A stretch of DNA of 64,000 nt from Halalkaliarchaeum desulfuricum (GCF_002952775.1 NZ_CP025066.1:3100001-3164000); one strand, 5' to 3'; shown: positions 1 to 9,692, counted from the first letter of the stretch. Numbers and translations: made by a program. The notes: generated by a model from the letters alone, not told the origin.

Positions 1-728
1 TGTGGGATGTACTTGCGGACGTCGTCGTTGCCCAGCACGTCGCCGTGGTGGGGATGGTCTTCGACTTCGTCACCCTCCACGGCGCCGGGAAGCGTTCGGG
101 TCCCCTCGTGGACCGTGAGCCAGCCGCCGAACTGTTCGAACCCTTTCACGCTGCCGTCGTCGACGAGGAACGAGAGTCGGTCCTCGGTGAACCCCGAGAA
201 GTTGTCACCGAATCCGTAGTCGGGATCGGGTGCGCCCGGATTGGGTTCGCCGTAGCGGACCCACTCGCCGTCCTCATAGACGAACACGTCGTGGAACCAG
301 CCGTTCTTGACGTCCCAGTCCCACTCGAAGCGGAACCGGATCTCGTCGTCGTTGTACGCGACCTGTACGTCAAGGTCCTTTACCCAGTCCTTCGGAGCCC
401 AGTCGACCGCCATGTGGTCGATTTGGGTGTAGTCCGGCCGCTCGAATTCAGGCTCTTCTTCTTCCTCCTCCTCTTCGTCTTCTTCAGGAGTCGGCGTGGG
501 CGTCTCCTCGTCCGGCGTCGGCGTCTCTTCGGGCTCCGGCTCCTCTTCGCCTGCACAGCCCGCAAACCCGGCGATCGCCGCACCGCCGAGTGCCGCGAGG
601 ACGCGGCGTCGATGGGTTTTGGATACCCCGTTCGGAAGCGTGAGCTTTCCGTCGAGTTCCTGTTCGATCTCCTCGGCATCTGAGTCGTCGAGGATTTCGT
701 CTGGATCTGTCGTAGGTTCTTCAACCAT
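1..728 (-). CDS. Tat lipoprotein, ethylbenzene-dehydrogenase-like heme/ligand domain (3' end missing)
   Basis: The reading frame starts at ATG 728 and leaves the window open, so only about 242 residues are visible. It has an acidic n-region of some 38 residues, a triple-Arg Tat motif (THRRRVLAALGG), a hydrophobic stretch and a lipobox with Cys at about residue 58 (AGFAGC). A Pro/Thr/Glu linker follows. The folded part has Trp-rich beta strands (MAVDWAPKDW, FRFEWDWDVKNGWFHDVFVY) and a His cluster (DHPHHGDV), as in ethylbenzene-dehydrogenase-related (DMSO reductase gamma-like) heme domains. It probably sits on the outer face of the membrane as an electron-transfer or ligand-binding lipoprotein. 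The family assignment is from motif memory; the lipoprotein signal is clear. Confidence 0.7.
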   Translation of the reverse strand, partial: MVEEPTTDPDEILDDSDAEEIEQELDGKLTLPNGVSKTHRRRVLAALGGAAIAGFAGCAGEEEPEPEETPTPDEETPTPTPEEDEEEEEEEEPEFERPDYTQIDHMAVDWAPKDWVKDLDVQVAYNDDEIRFRFEWDWDVKNGWFHDVFVYEDGEWVRYGEPNPGAPDPDYGFGDNFSGFTEDRLSFLVDDGSVKGFEQFGGWLTVHEGTRTLPGAVEGDEVEDHPHHGDVLGNDDVRKYIP

Positions 729-909
729 ACAATAAATTTGGGAGTACTACACATTTGAAGTACTACCCCTGAATAATGGTGTCCTTTAAAACCAGTCAAT
801 AAATTAACTCTAATACAAGCTATGTAGTCCGTCCGTCGCCTCATTTGCGAGTGAGTCTGCCAACCCCGGCCTTTGACCAGAAACTCCCCGTTTGAGTTCA
901 CAGACGTGG

Positions 910-2077
910 TCAGCCGGCCGACTCCCGTCGGGTCCACCACAGTTTCACTAGGGTATGAATCTTCGAGAACAGCGACCACTTCGCCGCTACTTCGTCTTCC
1001 CCACGGAGCAGGAACTAATCCAGTCCGCGATTCACGTGATGACCAACCACTGGCTCCACGCTCTGGCTTTGTTTGCGATATCTGTCTCTGCCTCTATTCG
1101 TTCGTAACTTGCGTTCCATCAGTTCCTTTGGCCTGACTGACTCGGATTCCGTCCACGCGCCGGTCCGCTCTCTTGTAAATCCTTGCGCCGCTTCCAATCC
1201 TTCGTCGTGAAAATGAACAACTCGGTTTGTTCATCTGCAAGTTTGGCGTTCTCATTGGTCCCGTACCCAGCAAACGCCAGCACATTCGACGGAGGTTGTC
1301 CGGTTACTTCCTCGCATTCCTTCAGCATCGGATCGAGTTGCTCGATATCATTGGCGTCAGTTGTGACGTCCTGTGGGACGATTACCCCTGAGTAATAATC
1401 CGGCATCGCTAGGCCGATATAGCCCTGATTCCAGCCGTCGTAACTCTTCATAGATTGACTCTCCGGTTCGGTCGTGTTCGTCTTCGGGCCCTCGTCAAGT
1501 TCGACATCTTCAGGCAGCGTTGATTTCTCCCCACTTTTCGTGTCGCCCGTCTTGGCTTCTTCACGTTCTCTCTCATGAAACTTCTCGGCCTGTTCGTCCT
1601 TCATCTTCTGTTCTTTCTAGTCGAATTTGACTTCGCCTCCCGGAGTCGTTCAGGGCTGCGCTCTTTGTCCTGCAGTTCCTCGGGAAGTTCTTCGCCGCGG
1701 TTATCCGGGCCGTACTCTTTGTCTTCTTCGGCTCCGAATTCGGCTGCTTTTTCCCAGATCGACTGAACTCTGCCTTGAACTGCTCACGCGTTCGGTTACT
1801 GATCGAGGGCGGCGTCTCCCTGAACGGGCCGGCCGTCGATTGCACCTTCACCCATTTGAGCCATCCCCGCTTGCCGGCAGAGTCGACGGATTTCGACGAA
1901 GAGGAGCTGGAACTCCTCGCGGTGATCCGGGCGAACGTCGCAGATGGTGCGGAAATCCGGCTGATGATTCGAGGCAAGATAGCCAAACACGACATCACGT
2001 TCAAGTACCCGGTCGATTTTCCGGGAACTACGGATTCCCTTTGGGTGGGCAAAGACCAGCACCTTGAGCAACATCAC
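910..2077 (-). pseudogene. Decayed IS1182-family transposase
   Basis: Three minus-strand frames together give a DDE transposase of the IS1182 type. The N-terminal part (2077-1796) reads MLLKVLVFAHPKGIRSSRKI...ERDVVFGYLASNHQPDFRTI. The central part (about 1604-1200) reads NQGYIGLAMPDYYSGVIVPQDVTTDANDIEQLDPML. The C-terminal part (about 1197-910) reads RYRKQSQSVEPVVGHHVNRG, then, after a TAG, FLLRGEDEVAAKWSLFSKIHTLVKL. At least two frameshifts and an in-frame stop break the gene. The usual N-terminal ~60 residues before MLLKVL are missing, so this is a dead fragment. No terminal inverted repeats were identified. Confidence 0.75.
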
Positions 2078-2469
2078 ATCACAACATCCACATTTTGCAC
2101 TCGTATAAGAATATCATTTGAAATTATCAGGGAATTTAGTAATAAGATTTAATCAGCATTTCTGCCAGTTCCAGCGGATTTTCCATGAAAACAACGATAG
2201 CGAGTTGATATGTAGATTGTCTAAGTGCATCATTCGAAAATGATCGAAATCCAAATAGGAAGCTGCTTGTAGTTTCACAATCTGTATCACAACCTGTTCA
2301 ATTACTTCGCGCCGACAGTATAGTTTGTTGTACCATGGGGGACCGTTTGGGCGCGCGGATTGTGAACCTCGCCATCGAGCTTCCCTCGCATCGCTCGGGA
2401 CTCCTCGCTGTCTGGTTCAAATCCGGCTCGCAGAAATACTCGGCCCTCGCTGTCGCTCGCCGGTTCGTA
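2078..2469. other. Gene-free stretch with partial copies of the tRNA-Pro 3' end
   Basis: No convincing gene lies here. The part before 2330 is AT-rich. Two short stretches resemble the T-arm and acceptor end of the adjacent tRNA-Pro gene. On the minus strand, near 2348-2370, is a degenerate copy (GAGGTTCACAATCCGCGCG). On the plus strand, at about 2412-2430, is CTGGTTCAAATCCGGCTCG in the opposite orientation. Such fragments are typical of past integration into the 3' end of a tRNA gene, but similarity is short and chance or local duplication is possible. Confidence 0.4.
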
Positions 2470-2542
2470 TGGGCTCGCGCGGATTTGAACCGCGGTCAAC
2501 GGCACCCAAGGCCGCAAGTATACCAGGCTAACCCACGAGCCC
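2470..2542 (-). tRNA. tRNA-Pro (TGG)
   Basis: The minus strand folds into a cloverleaf: acceptor GGGCTCG/CGAGCCC, anticodon stem GCGGC/GCCGT closing the loop CTTGGGT with anticodon TGG, and T-arm CGCGG-TTCAAAT-CCGCG. The discriminator is A. No intron is visible and CCA is not encoded. The D-stem is only 3 bp by this reading. Confidence 0.9.
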
Positions 2543-2606
2543 TCATTTATCAAGAGGCTGTCCAGCGGTGTAAAACGTTTCGTTCAGCCCGCTTGCCGAA
2601 CCGTCT

Positions 2607-4565
2607 TCACGGAACCGTACAGCCGCCGGGCGGACACACACCCCAGATCGCTGCGATCCCGAGCGTTGTCACCACCGCGAGCAACAACTGCAACGGTCCA
2701 CCGACCCGAACGAAGTCCGAGAACCGGTACCCTCCGGGGCCATACACCATCAAATTCGTCTGGTAGCCGACCGGTGTCATGAACGCCGTCGAGGCCGCGA
2801 ACGTCACCGCCAGCACGAACGAAAACACGTTCGCCCCGATCGCCGCCGCGGCGTCGAACGCCACCGGGATCATCAACACGACGCTCGCGTTGTTGCTGAT
2901 GAGGTTCGTCAATGCTGCGGTGACGAGATAGAACACGCCGAGCAGGACGATCGGCTCGTACCCCCCTGCCGTCGACAGCGTTACCGCCGCGAGCCACTCC
3001 GCACCGCCTGTTCGCTCCATCGCAATGCCCAGCGGAATCACCCCCGCGAGCAGGAAGATCACGTTCCAGTCGACCGCGTCGTACACCTCGTTGGGCTTCA
3101 GACAGCCGGTGATTACCATTGCGACCATTCCGGCGAGGGCGGTCACCAGAATCGAATAGCCCGTAAATGCCGCCCCGAACACCACCGCCGCGATGATTCC
3201 GACGGCGATCGGCGTCTTCTCCTCCCTGTACTGGGGACGTTCGACGTCACCGGCGACAATAAACGCCCGGTTGCCCGCGAGGCGTCGCACCGTGTCGTCG
3301 CTCGCCTGGAGCAACAGCGTGTCGCCGCCGCGAAGCGGGCGTTCGTCCATCCGGGCGTGGATGATCTCGCCGCCGCGTCGGATCGCAAGTACCGACGCGT
3401 CGTATCTGTGCCGGAAACTCAGCGTCTCCAGTGTCTCGCCGATGATCCCGCTGTCGGGGGAGATGACGACTTCCACGAGGCGCTGTTCGGTTTCGGCGGT
3501 CGTGTCGTCTGTCTCGACCTGTAGCTGCGTCTCGTCGACCTCGGCGTCGGGTGCCAGTTTCAGCCCTTCCGTCTCGATGAGTTCGATGAGGTTGTCACGG
3601 TCCGTCCGGAGCACGAGCACGTCGTCGACCTGGACCTGCTTTCGCGCCAGCGGTTCGGTGAACGCTTGGTTCCCACGAACTAACTGCACCAGGTCGGCGT
3701 CGATGTCGATCTCGTCGAAGCACTGCCCAACGGTTTTTCCGACGAACGGCGACTTTTCGGTGACGACCACTTCAGTGAGGTACTCGGTCATCTGGAACTC
3801 TTCGGTGAGGTCATCCCGGGGTTTGATCCGTTCGGGAACGAGCCACGCACTCACGAAAAACAGGTAGACGCTGCCCACTGCAAGCACCAACAGCCCGAGC
3901 GCGGTAAACTCGAACATCCCGAACGGCGTCGTTTCGGCTCCCCCGAGCCGGTCGTACACGTCCGAGGCGAGGATGTTGGTCGAGGTTCCGATCAACGTCA
4001 GCGTCCCGCCCATCATCGACGCGAACGAAAGCGGCATGAGAAGCGACGATGGGGAGGTATTCGTCCGATTGGCGATGTTCGACACCATCGGGATCATCAC
4101 CGCCACCACCGGCGTGTTGTTGATGAACCCGGCCGAGCCTCCTGAGAGCCCGATCACCGCCCCCAGTTGGCGTTTGGGATTGTCCCCGGTCCAGTTGACG
4201 ATCCGGTCGCCGATCGTTCGAACCACCCCGGTGCGTCGGATCCCCTCGCTCAACACGAACATCGCCAGCACGGTGATCGTCGCCGGCGAGGCGAACCCGG
4301 AGATGCCGTCTGCGGGGCTGATCGTCGTGAACGGCTCCAGCACGACAAGCACGACGATGAGCGCAACCGCGGTGATGTCGATCGGCACCGGCTCCGTGAG
4401 AAACAGCACGAGTGCGAGCCCGATCACGCCGAAGACGACGAACATCTCCGTCGTCACCGGCGGAATGTCGGCGACGAGTGGACTCCACGCTACGGCGACG
4501 GACGTCGCCAACTCGGCGGCAGCTATCGGCGCCAACAACGACGCGATCGGGAGTCCGAGAACCAC
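2607..4565 (-). CDS. SLC13/DASS-type anion permease with two TrkA-C (RCK_C) domains
   Basis: This 652-residue membrane protein is of the divalent anion:sodium symporter/ArsB-like type. About five N-terminal membrane segments include the hairpin motif INNTPVV. A soluble central part (about residues 230-430) holds two TrkA-C modules (EVVVTEKSPFVGKTV... and EVVISPDSGIIGETL...), which usually bind small regulatory ligands. A C-terminal set of membrane segments repeats the motif as ISNNASVVLMIP. The two inverted halves with Asn-rich hairpins are the family's substrate/sodium site. Substrate (sulfate, dicarboxylate or other) cannot be read from sequence. Start is GTG 4565; a TATA-like TTTTTATT lies about 25-30 nt upstream, fitting a leaderless transcript. 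Confidence 0.88.
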   Translation of the reverse strand: MVLGLPIASLLAPIAAAELATSVAVAWSPLVADIPPVTTEMFVVFGVIGLALVLFLTEPVPIDITAVALIVVLVVLEPFTTISPADGISGFASPATITVLAMFVLSEGIRRTGVVRTIGDRIVNWTGDNPKRQLGAVIGLSGGSAGFINNTPVVAVMIPMVSNIANRTNTSPSSLLMPLSFASMMGGTLTLIGTSTNILASDVYDRLGGAETTPFGMFEFTALGLLVLAVGSVYLFFVSAWLVPERIKPRDDLTEEFQMTEYLTEVVVTEKSPFVGKTVGQCFDEIDIDADLVQLVRGNQAFTEPLARKQVQVDDVLVLRTDRDNLIELIETEGLKLAPDAEVDETQLQVETDDTTAETEQRLVEVVISPDSGIIGETLETLSFRHRYDASVLAIRRGGEIIHARMDERPLRGGDTLLLQASDDTVRRLAGNRAFIVAGDVERPQYREEKTPIAVGIIAAVVFGAAFTGYSILVTALAGMVAMVITGCLKPNEVYDAVDWNVIFLLAGVIPLGIAMERTGGAEWLAAVTLSTAGGYEPIVLLGVFYLVTAALTNLISNNASVVLMIPVAFDAAAAIGANVFSFVLAVTFAASTAFMTPVGYQTNLMVYGPGGYRFSDFVRVGGPLQLLLAVVTTLGIAAIWGVCPPGGCTVP

Positions 4566-4667
4566 GGCCAGTACCTCGCCGCAGACGAATAAAAAGATTT
4601 GAGATAGGCGGCGGACGGATCGGATCGAACGTCTGCCGACGGTTCCGGACTGCAGTGATCCGGGCGA

Positions 4668-6707
4668 CTACAGTTCATTTTCAGCCAGTTCCAGATCCGC
4701 GACCAGATCGAACGGGTCCGTCCCCGCCCTGATTCCGTCCAGAATTCGGAACGCCTGATCTGGCGCCAGGAAGTGTCGCGTCACTGCCCGCCCCAGCGGC
4801 GTCGGAGCAAAGCCGTCGATGAATTCCCATTCGAGTAGCTTACCGATGGCGTGTTTCGTCGGCACCTCGCCCACCATCCGATCGTTGAGTCGCTTCGCCC
4901 GTTTGCCGGCGACGGTAACGTTTGCGAGTGTCTCCTCGACAGCCGCCCGCTCGTCGTACTGCGTGATCACGTCCTCCATCTCCCCTTTCAGGAGCTTGAA
5001 CGCCACCTCGTCTTCGGTTCCCTCCATCGAATTGTGATACGCACAGTCGGGTTCGACCAGCAGGTACACCTTCCCGCGGTCGTGGTAGTCCGGCCGTCCG
5101 GCCCGTCCGAGCATCTGCTCGAACTCCTGGACCGAGAGCCACTCGATCCCCATCGCCAGCGAGTCGAACACGACCTGGGAGGCGGGAAAGTCGACTCCGG
5201 CTGCGAGTGCTGCGGTCGTGACCACCGCCGCGAGCTCCTGGTCCCCGAACTGTCCTTCGACCCGCTTGCGCTGTCGATAGTCGAGCCCGGCGTGGTACGG
5301 CGCCGACGAGTACTGCAGTTTCCGGGAGATCTCGTGACACCGCCGCCGGGAGTTGGTAAAGACGATCGTCTGACCGCGATACCCCTTCGAGGACTTGGTG
5401 TCGAACTCGCGTTTCACCAGCCGGTCGATGATCCGGACCTTCTCCCGGCCGTCGGCGAAGGTAACGTGCCGTTCGATCGGCACCGGCCGCTCCTCGAACT
5501 CGATCAGTGTCGCCCGAAGCCGGCGGGCCAGTTCCTCCGGGTTCCCGACGGTCGCCGAGAGGAACACCCACTGGGCCGGCGACTCGTTTTCCGTCTCGGC
5601 GTAGTACCGGAGCCGCGAGATGAGCCCGTCGAGCCGGTGGCCCCGCTCGGGCTCTTTTAACGTGTGGATCTCGTCGATTACGACGGTACCGACCTCGCCG
5701 AGGTCCTTGCCGGTCCGGAGGGCGTGGTCGACCCCCTCGTAGGTTCCCACGATCACGTCGGCGTCGGGATCGAACCGGGTGCCGTCGTCGTTGATCCGCG
5801 AGGCGCCCACGCGGATGGTGACGTCGACGAGGTCGCCGTACCGTTCCTCGAAGTCCTCGTGTTTCTGGTTCGCGAGCGCGACAAGCGGCACCAGAAACAG
5901 CAGTTTTCCCTCCCCCTTCAGCGCCCGGTCGATCCCCGCCATCTCGCCCACCAGCGTCTTCCCGGTCGCGGTCGCGCTGACGACCAACTGGTCGCGCCCC
6001 TCGAGGAGGCCGTTTCGAACCGACAGCGATTGGACGGGAAGCAGCGTCTCGAACCGCTCTTCGGTGCGCGCTTTCAACTCCGGATGGACGTCGATGTCGG
6101 CGGTTCGGACGGGATTGACGTCGTCGACCGTCGCCGACACTTCGTCGAACTTGGTGAGGTCCGGATCCAGCCCGCCTTGGACGAGATTCGTGATGCGCTG
6201 GAGGTCACGCGTCTCGAGCAACAGCTCCTCGAGCCGGTCTTTTGCGGCCGCCGTGAATTCCCCCTTATAAGCGAGCTCACGCTCCAGCTGTTCGCGTGCG
6301 CAGTCCGGACAGACCTCCTCGTGTTCGGTCGCGATCGCGGTGTCGGAGGTAATCGGCCGGTAGTGGCCGTCGTTTGCACACCGGCGGCAGGTCCGGACGA
6401 CCTGCGCTTCGAGCTGATACCCCGAGAGCAGGTCCTGCAGTTCGGCCCGTCCCGATCTCGAGGTCTGTTCGGAGATGCGGATCCGCTCGGCCCGACGGGC
6501 GAGTTCGACGAACTCCTCGGGCGACCGGGGTTCGCGCTGCTCGCCGCGAACGATCAGAAACTTCCCGGGTCTGGGCCCTGCCGACGTCTCCTTCGTCTCC
6601 AGTACGCCACGGAAGCGTCGCTTCCCGTCGCGTCGGACGACGACGGTGTACTCGTCGCCCGACTCGTGCAAGAACAGCGTTTCGACGTCGAGGGCCTGCT
6701 TCGACAC
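4668..6707 (-). CDS. Archaea-specific Ski2-like superfamily II helicase (COG1202 type)
   Basis: The 679-residue protein has an N-terminal domain, a four-Cys zinc knuckle (CRRC ... CPDC, about residues 103-136), Walker A SATATGKT at about 245, DEIH box (VIDEIHTL) at about 345, SAT motif III, and helicase motifs V/VI (TTAALAAGVDFP, QMLGRAGRP). It ends in a winged-helix/ratchet-like region. This layout is the archaea-only Ski2-like group, where Thermococcales members associate with RNase J and ribosomes. An RNA-processing or decay role is therefore inferred; a DNA substrate is not excluded. It appears to be its own transcription unit. Confidence 0.85.
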   Translation of the reverse strand: MSKQALDVETLFLHESGDEYTVVVRRDGKRRFRGVLETKETSAGPRPGKFLIVRGEQREPRSPEEFVELARRAERIRISEQTSRSGRAELQDLLSGYQLEAQVVRTCRRCANDGHYRPITSDTAIATEHEEVCPDCAREQLERELAYKGEFTAAAKDRLEELLLETRDLQRITNLVQGGLDPDLTKFDEVSATVDDVNPVRTADIDVHPELKARTEERFETLLPVQSLSVRNGLLEGRDQLVVSATATGKTLVGEMAGIDRALKGEGKLLFLVPLVALANQKHEDFEERYGDLVDVTIRVGASRINDDGTRFDPDADVIVGTYEGVDHALRTGKDLGEVGTVVIDEIHTLKEPERGHRLDGLISRLRYYAETENESPAQWVFLSATVGNPEELARRLRATLIEFEERPVPIERHVTFADGREKVRIIDRLVKREFDTKSSKGYRGQTIVFTNSRRRCHEISRKLQYSSAPYHAGLDYRQRKRVEGQFGDQELAAVVTTAALAAGVDFPASQVVFDSLAMGIEWLSVQEFEQMLGRAGRPDYHDRGKVYLLVEPDCAYHNSMEGTEDEVAFKLLKGEMEDVITQYDERAAVEETLANVTVAGKRAKRLNDRMVGEVPTKHAIGKLLEWEFIDGFAPTPLGRAVTRHFLAPDQAFRILDGIRAGTDPFDLVADLELAENEL

Positions 6708-6864
6708 GATTTGGTAACTCTATGCGAGTCGGACACTTCAGCGATTCGTTGCAGGTCGATCGGATCGGGGGACAACGAGGCCGGGAATTGGTGGTGGCCG
6801 GGGATCGTTGTCGTCTGGAGGGAGAATCGGTCCGCTGCGGGGATCGGGCGATCGACCGGGGGCC

Positions 6865-7029
6865 TCACTCGGCGCGGTCGACGTCGATCTGCTCTCGGAG
6901 GGCGGAGAGCTCGTCGGACTCGGCGAGCTCCTCCAGGCGCTCCTGGAAGTGTTCCTCACAGAGGCCGACGCGGATGCTGTCCTTCTCCGCGGCGTATGCG
7001 GCCTCCCGGTCGCAGTAGTGGCAACGCAT
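6865..7029 (-). CDS. Small CxxC zinc-finger protein (haloarchaeal, DUF6757-like)
   Basis: A 54-residue protein reading MRCHYCDREAAYAAEKD...VGLCEEHFQERLEELAE. The CHYC and later Cys/His pair (LCEEH) make a treble-clef-type zinc site, followed by an amphipathic acidic helix. Similar one-domain proteins are widespread in Halobacteria, function unknown. ATG 7029 is chosen because CHYC follows immediately, as in relatives. The family name is from memory. Confidence 0.75.
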   Translation of the reverse strand: MRCHYCDREAAYAAEKDSIRVGLCEEHFQERLEELAESDELSALREQIDVDRAE

Positions 7030-7077
7030 ACTCGCAGCTTACGCGCGTTCGGATTTAAGCGTTGGCAAGATGATCCG

Positions 7078-7959
7078 TCAGGCGTCTCCGAGCAATCGAT
7101 CCCGAACCGGAGCGAACGCGTCCGCGTCGAGCCCGGTCGCCCCGAGACTCGTTCCGTGGGCGTCGCTGCCCCCTGTCGCGAGCAGACCGTGTCGCCGTCG
7201 AACGTCCTCGACTGCGGCGGCCCCTTCCCCCTCGGGATCGGTGCCGTCGGCGTACGGGTAGTACACCTCGACGGCGTCCAGTTCCGCTGTGAGTTCCAGT
7301 GCAACCTTCGGATCGTCGTATCGAAGCGGGTGTGCCAGCCCGACGATCCGGCTGGCCTCTCCCAGGAGCTGGACGCCGCGTTCGAAGGAGGGGACGTTCC
7401 TGGCGACGAAACACGGGCCGTTGTCGCCGATCAGTTCGTCGAACGCCCCCTCGTAATCCAGCGTGGCGTCGCTTTCGGCGATCGCTCGCGCGACGTGTGG
7501 CCGGCCGACGCCCCGTTCGATCGGTACGTCGAGTTCGACGCCGAGTTCGTTTTCGACGCGCCTGACGATCTTCCGACCTCGCTCGATCCGATCCTCCTGG
7601 ATCCGGTCTAGTTCCCTCCGAAGCTCCTCCGTCGGTTCAATCCCGTACCCCAACAGGTCCACTCGGAACGGCTCTCCCGGCCGATCGGTGTCTGGTGCTC
7701 CCTCGGTCAAACGATCTGGATCCACCTCGACTCTGAGTTCGATTCCCCGGACCAGTCGGATCCCGTCCCGCCGTTCGATCGGTGCGGACAGTCCGGGATG
7801 GAGCCGGTCGTGATCGGTTATTCCCACCCACGAGAGTCCGGCCCTCCGTGCGGCTGACGGTACCGATTCAAGCTCCAACTTGCCGTCCGACACTGTCGTG
7901 TGCACGTGGAGATCGGCGACTGGTCCCGACCCGTCCACTCCCGATTCCTGAGTGCCCAT
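7078..7959 (-). CDS. PHP-domain metal-dependent phosphoesterase
   Basis: This 293-residue protein has the polymerase/histidinol-phosphatase (PHP) fold: DLHVHTTVSDGK near the N-terminus, GITDHD, VRGIELRVE, GLAHPLR and the terminal GGSDAHG. These supply the His/Asp ligands of a multi-metal hydrolase site. Relatives include YciV-type 3',5'-nucleotide phosphatases (RNase AM-like); substrate here is not known. ATG 7959 is chosen since the PHP motif starts about 15 residues later and the frame further upstream collides with the gene at 8128. Confidence 0.85.
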   Translation of the reverse strand: MGTQESGVDGSGPVADLHVHTTVSDGKLELESVPSAARRAGLSWVGITDHDRLHPGLSAPIERRDGIRLVRGIELRVEVDPDRLTEGAPDTDRPGEPFRVDLLGYGIEPTEELRRELDRIQEDRIERGRKIVRRVENELGVELDVPIERGVGRPHVARAIAESDATLDYEGAFDELIGDNGPCFVARNVPSFERGVQLLGEASRIVGLAHPLRYDDPKVALELTAELDAVEVYYPYADGTDPEGEGAAAVEDVRRRHGLLATGGSDAHGTSLGATGLDADAFAPVRDRLLGDA

Positions 7960-8127
7960 CTGGCGTGAGGATTGCGTGCTCTGTGGTAAGAAGGGCCCTG
8001 TTGTGGGACCAGATTGATCTGTGATATCGTGGAACACATTATCCTCCTTAAGGACAGCACAACAATTCCGACGGTCTGAGATTGTACATGGATAATCATT
8101 ATATCCTTTCGGCGGCCAGCACCGCCC

Positions 8128-8412
8128 ATGCGATTGAGCGACACCGGCGACAAGCTGGACACACACGAGTACCCCGCAACACGCGACGAGATCATCCAGG
8201 CGTACGGCGACAGCACGATCGAACTGCCGAACGGCACGGAGACCCTGAAAGCGGTGCTCGAACGGATCGCCGACGACGTCTACGAGGGGCCGGAAGACGC
8301 CCGGACGGCGGTGTTCACCGGCGTGGGTCACGAAGCTGTCGGCCGGCGGTTTTACAGCGATCGCGACCCGACGATGCCCGGCGAATCCGGGCCCGAACCC
8401 GTCTCCTTTTAA
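8128..8412 (+). CDS. DUF5789-like small haloarchaeal protein
   Basis: A 94-residue acidic protein (MRLSDTGDKLDTHEYPATRDEIIQAYGDSTIELPNGTETLKAVLERI...). The YPAT...E.....G...IELPNG.ETL pattern is the conserved core of DUF5789, found in nearly all Halobacteria and without known function. The ending DRDPTMPGESGPEPVSF is also typical. A TATA-like tatcctt lies about 25 nt before the ATG. Confidence 0.75.
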   Translation: MRLSDTGDKLDTHEYPATRDEIIQAYGDSTIELPNGTETLKAVLERIADDVYEGPEDARTAVFTGVGHEAVGRRFYSDRDPTMPGESGPEPVSF

Positions 8413-8498
8413 GTGACTGTTCCGGTCACTGACTCGGTTTCGCTGTCGGGCCTCGATTGTCCACCAGCTATATCTTCACACCGCCTGACACTCCGACT

Positions 8499-9692
8499 GT
8501 GGACCCCGAAGACCTCCGCGGGGAAATCGTCGACTGGGTCGAGGAGGGTCTGATCTCGCCCGACCAGGCCCGCCGGATCCTCGATCGCTACGGCGTGGAC
8601 CCGCCCGAACCCCTCCAGGAACCGTCGGGAGCCGACCGCTCCCGAACCGTCACCGCGATCGCGCTCATGGGCGGGCTGCTCGTCGCCGCCGGGATCGGCC
8701 TGTACGTCGCCACCGCCTGGGACGACATCCCCCGGTTGCTCCGTGCGGCGATCCTGCTCGTAGTTCCCGTCGCCGGCTTCGTCGGGGCGCTCCGGCTCGT
8801 CGCCCGAACGCGTCCGCGGGTGGGACACGGGATCTGGTTCGCCAGCGCCGCGTTCGTCGGCGTGACGGTGTTTCTGCTGTCGGACCTGTACACGCTCGAG
8901 GTCGAGTCGGCGTGGCTGTTCCTCGTCTGGGCGGGCGTCGCCGTCGCTGCCGGCCACGCGTATCCCTCGCGACCGACGACGGCGCTCGGGTTGTTGGTTT
9001 CCGGTGCGCTCGTCGTCGACGTCGCGGACAGTCTCGGCGTGGATCCAGTGTTCCCAGTCGGCGCGCTCGGGGTGTTCCTCTTCGTGGTCGGCGCGAGTCG
9101 ACTGGAGCCGTCGGTCATCGTAGGCAACGCGGAGTCTTCGGACGTGGCTGCGATCTATCGGCTCGTCGGCTTCGGCTTCGCGGTCCTCGGAGTCCTCGCC
9201 ATCGCTGCCTCCTCGAGCGTGGGATCGTTCCCGGACCCCGGGGGAACGCTCGCGGCGCTGTTGCTCGCGGTCGCCGCCGTCGCGACGGTCGGCTTCGGGG
9301 GCCTGCTGTTCGAGGCTGACACCTCCCCGTCGTCGCCCCGCGGGACGGCCGCCTTTTGGGCCGCCGGTGTACTCGTCGTCCTGGGTATCGGAACCGTGTT
9401 CGTCCAGTACGCGGACGCAGTCCCGGAGCTTGCAGGCGTGTTCGCGACGCACGCGCTCTCGCTTGCGGTGCTGGTCGGGGGCGTCGTCGTCGGCTACCGG
9501 ACCGACGCTCGGGGGATCGTCAACGTCGTCGCGCTGGCGTTTCTCCTCCAGTTGCTCTTCTTCCTGGAGGCGACGATCACCGGCGTGCTCCCGCAGTCGC
9601 TGGCGCTGGTAATCGCCGGGATCGTGCTGCTCGCGGCGGCGTTCGGGCTCGAACGCGGCCGCCGCCGGCTGTTCGCCCGGATGGAGGAGTGA
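8499..9692 (+). CDS. DUF2157-type multi-pass membrane protein
   Basis: About 397 residues. An N-terminal soluble helix pair (VDPEDLRGEIVDWVEEGLISPDQARRILDRYG), the DUF2157 signature, is followed by about 10-12 hydrophobic segments. Function is unknown. The frame is open upstream to TTG 8457, but GTG 8499 is preferred: a TATA-like ctatatct at 8468-8475 sits about 25-30 nt before it, as for a leaderless mRNA, and the conserved helix starts right after. Confidence 0.8.
   Translation: MDPEDLRGEIVDWVEEGLISPDQARRILDRYGVDPPEPLQEPSGADRSRTVTAIALMGGLLVAAGIGLYVATAWDDIPRLLRAAILLVVPVAGFVGALRLVARTRPRVGHGIWFASAAFVGVTVFLLSDLYTLEVESAWLFLVWAGVAVAAGHAYPSRPTTALGLLVSGALVVDVADSLGVDPVFPVGALGVFLFVVGASRLEPSVIVGNAESSDVAAIYRLVGFGFAVLGVLAIAASSSVGSFPDPGGTLAALLLAVAAVATVGFGGLLFEADTSPSSPRGTAAFWAAGVLVVLGIGTVFVQYADAVPELAGVFATHALSLAVLVGGVVVGYRTDARGIVNVVALAFLLQLLFFLEATITGVLPQSLALVIAGIVLLAAAFGLERGRRRLFARMEE

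Noticed and set aside
5664-7058. Plus-strand frame of 464 codons opposite the helicase
   Set aside because: Antisense shadow of the COG1202-type helicase and of the small zinc-finger gene; no domain.
7960-8331. Upstream extension of the PHP protein frame
   Set aside because: It overlaps the divergent DUF5789-like gene and its promoter; PHP proteins start near ATG 7959.
8409-9452. Minus-strand frame opposite the DUF2157 gene
   Set aside because: Arg/Glu/Asp-rich shadow; the plus-strand membrane protein has clear hydrophobic periodicity.
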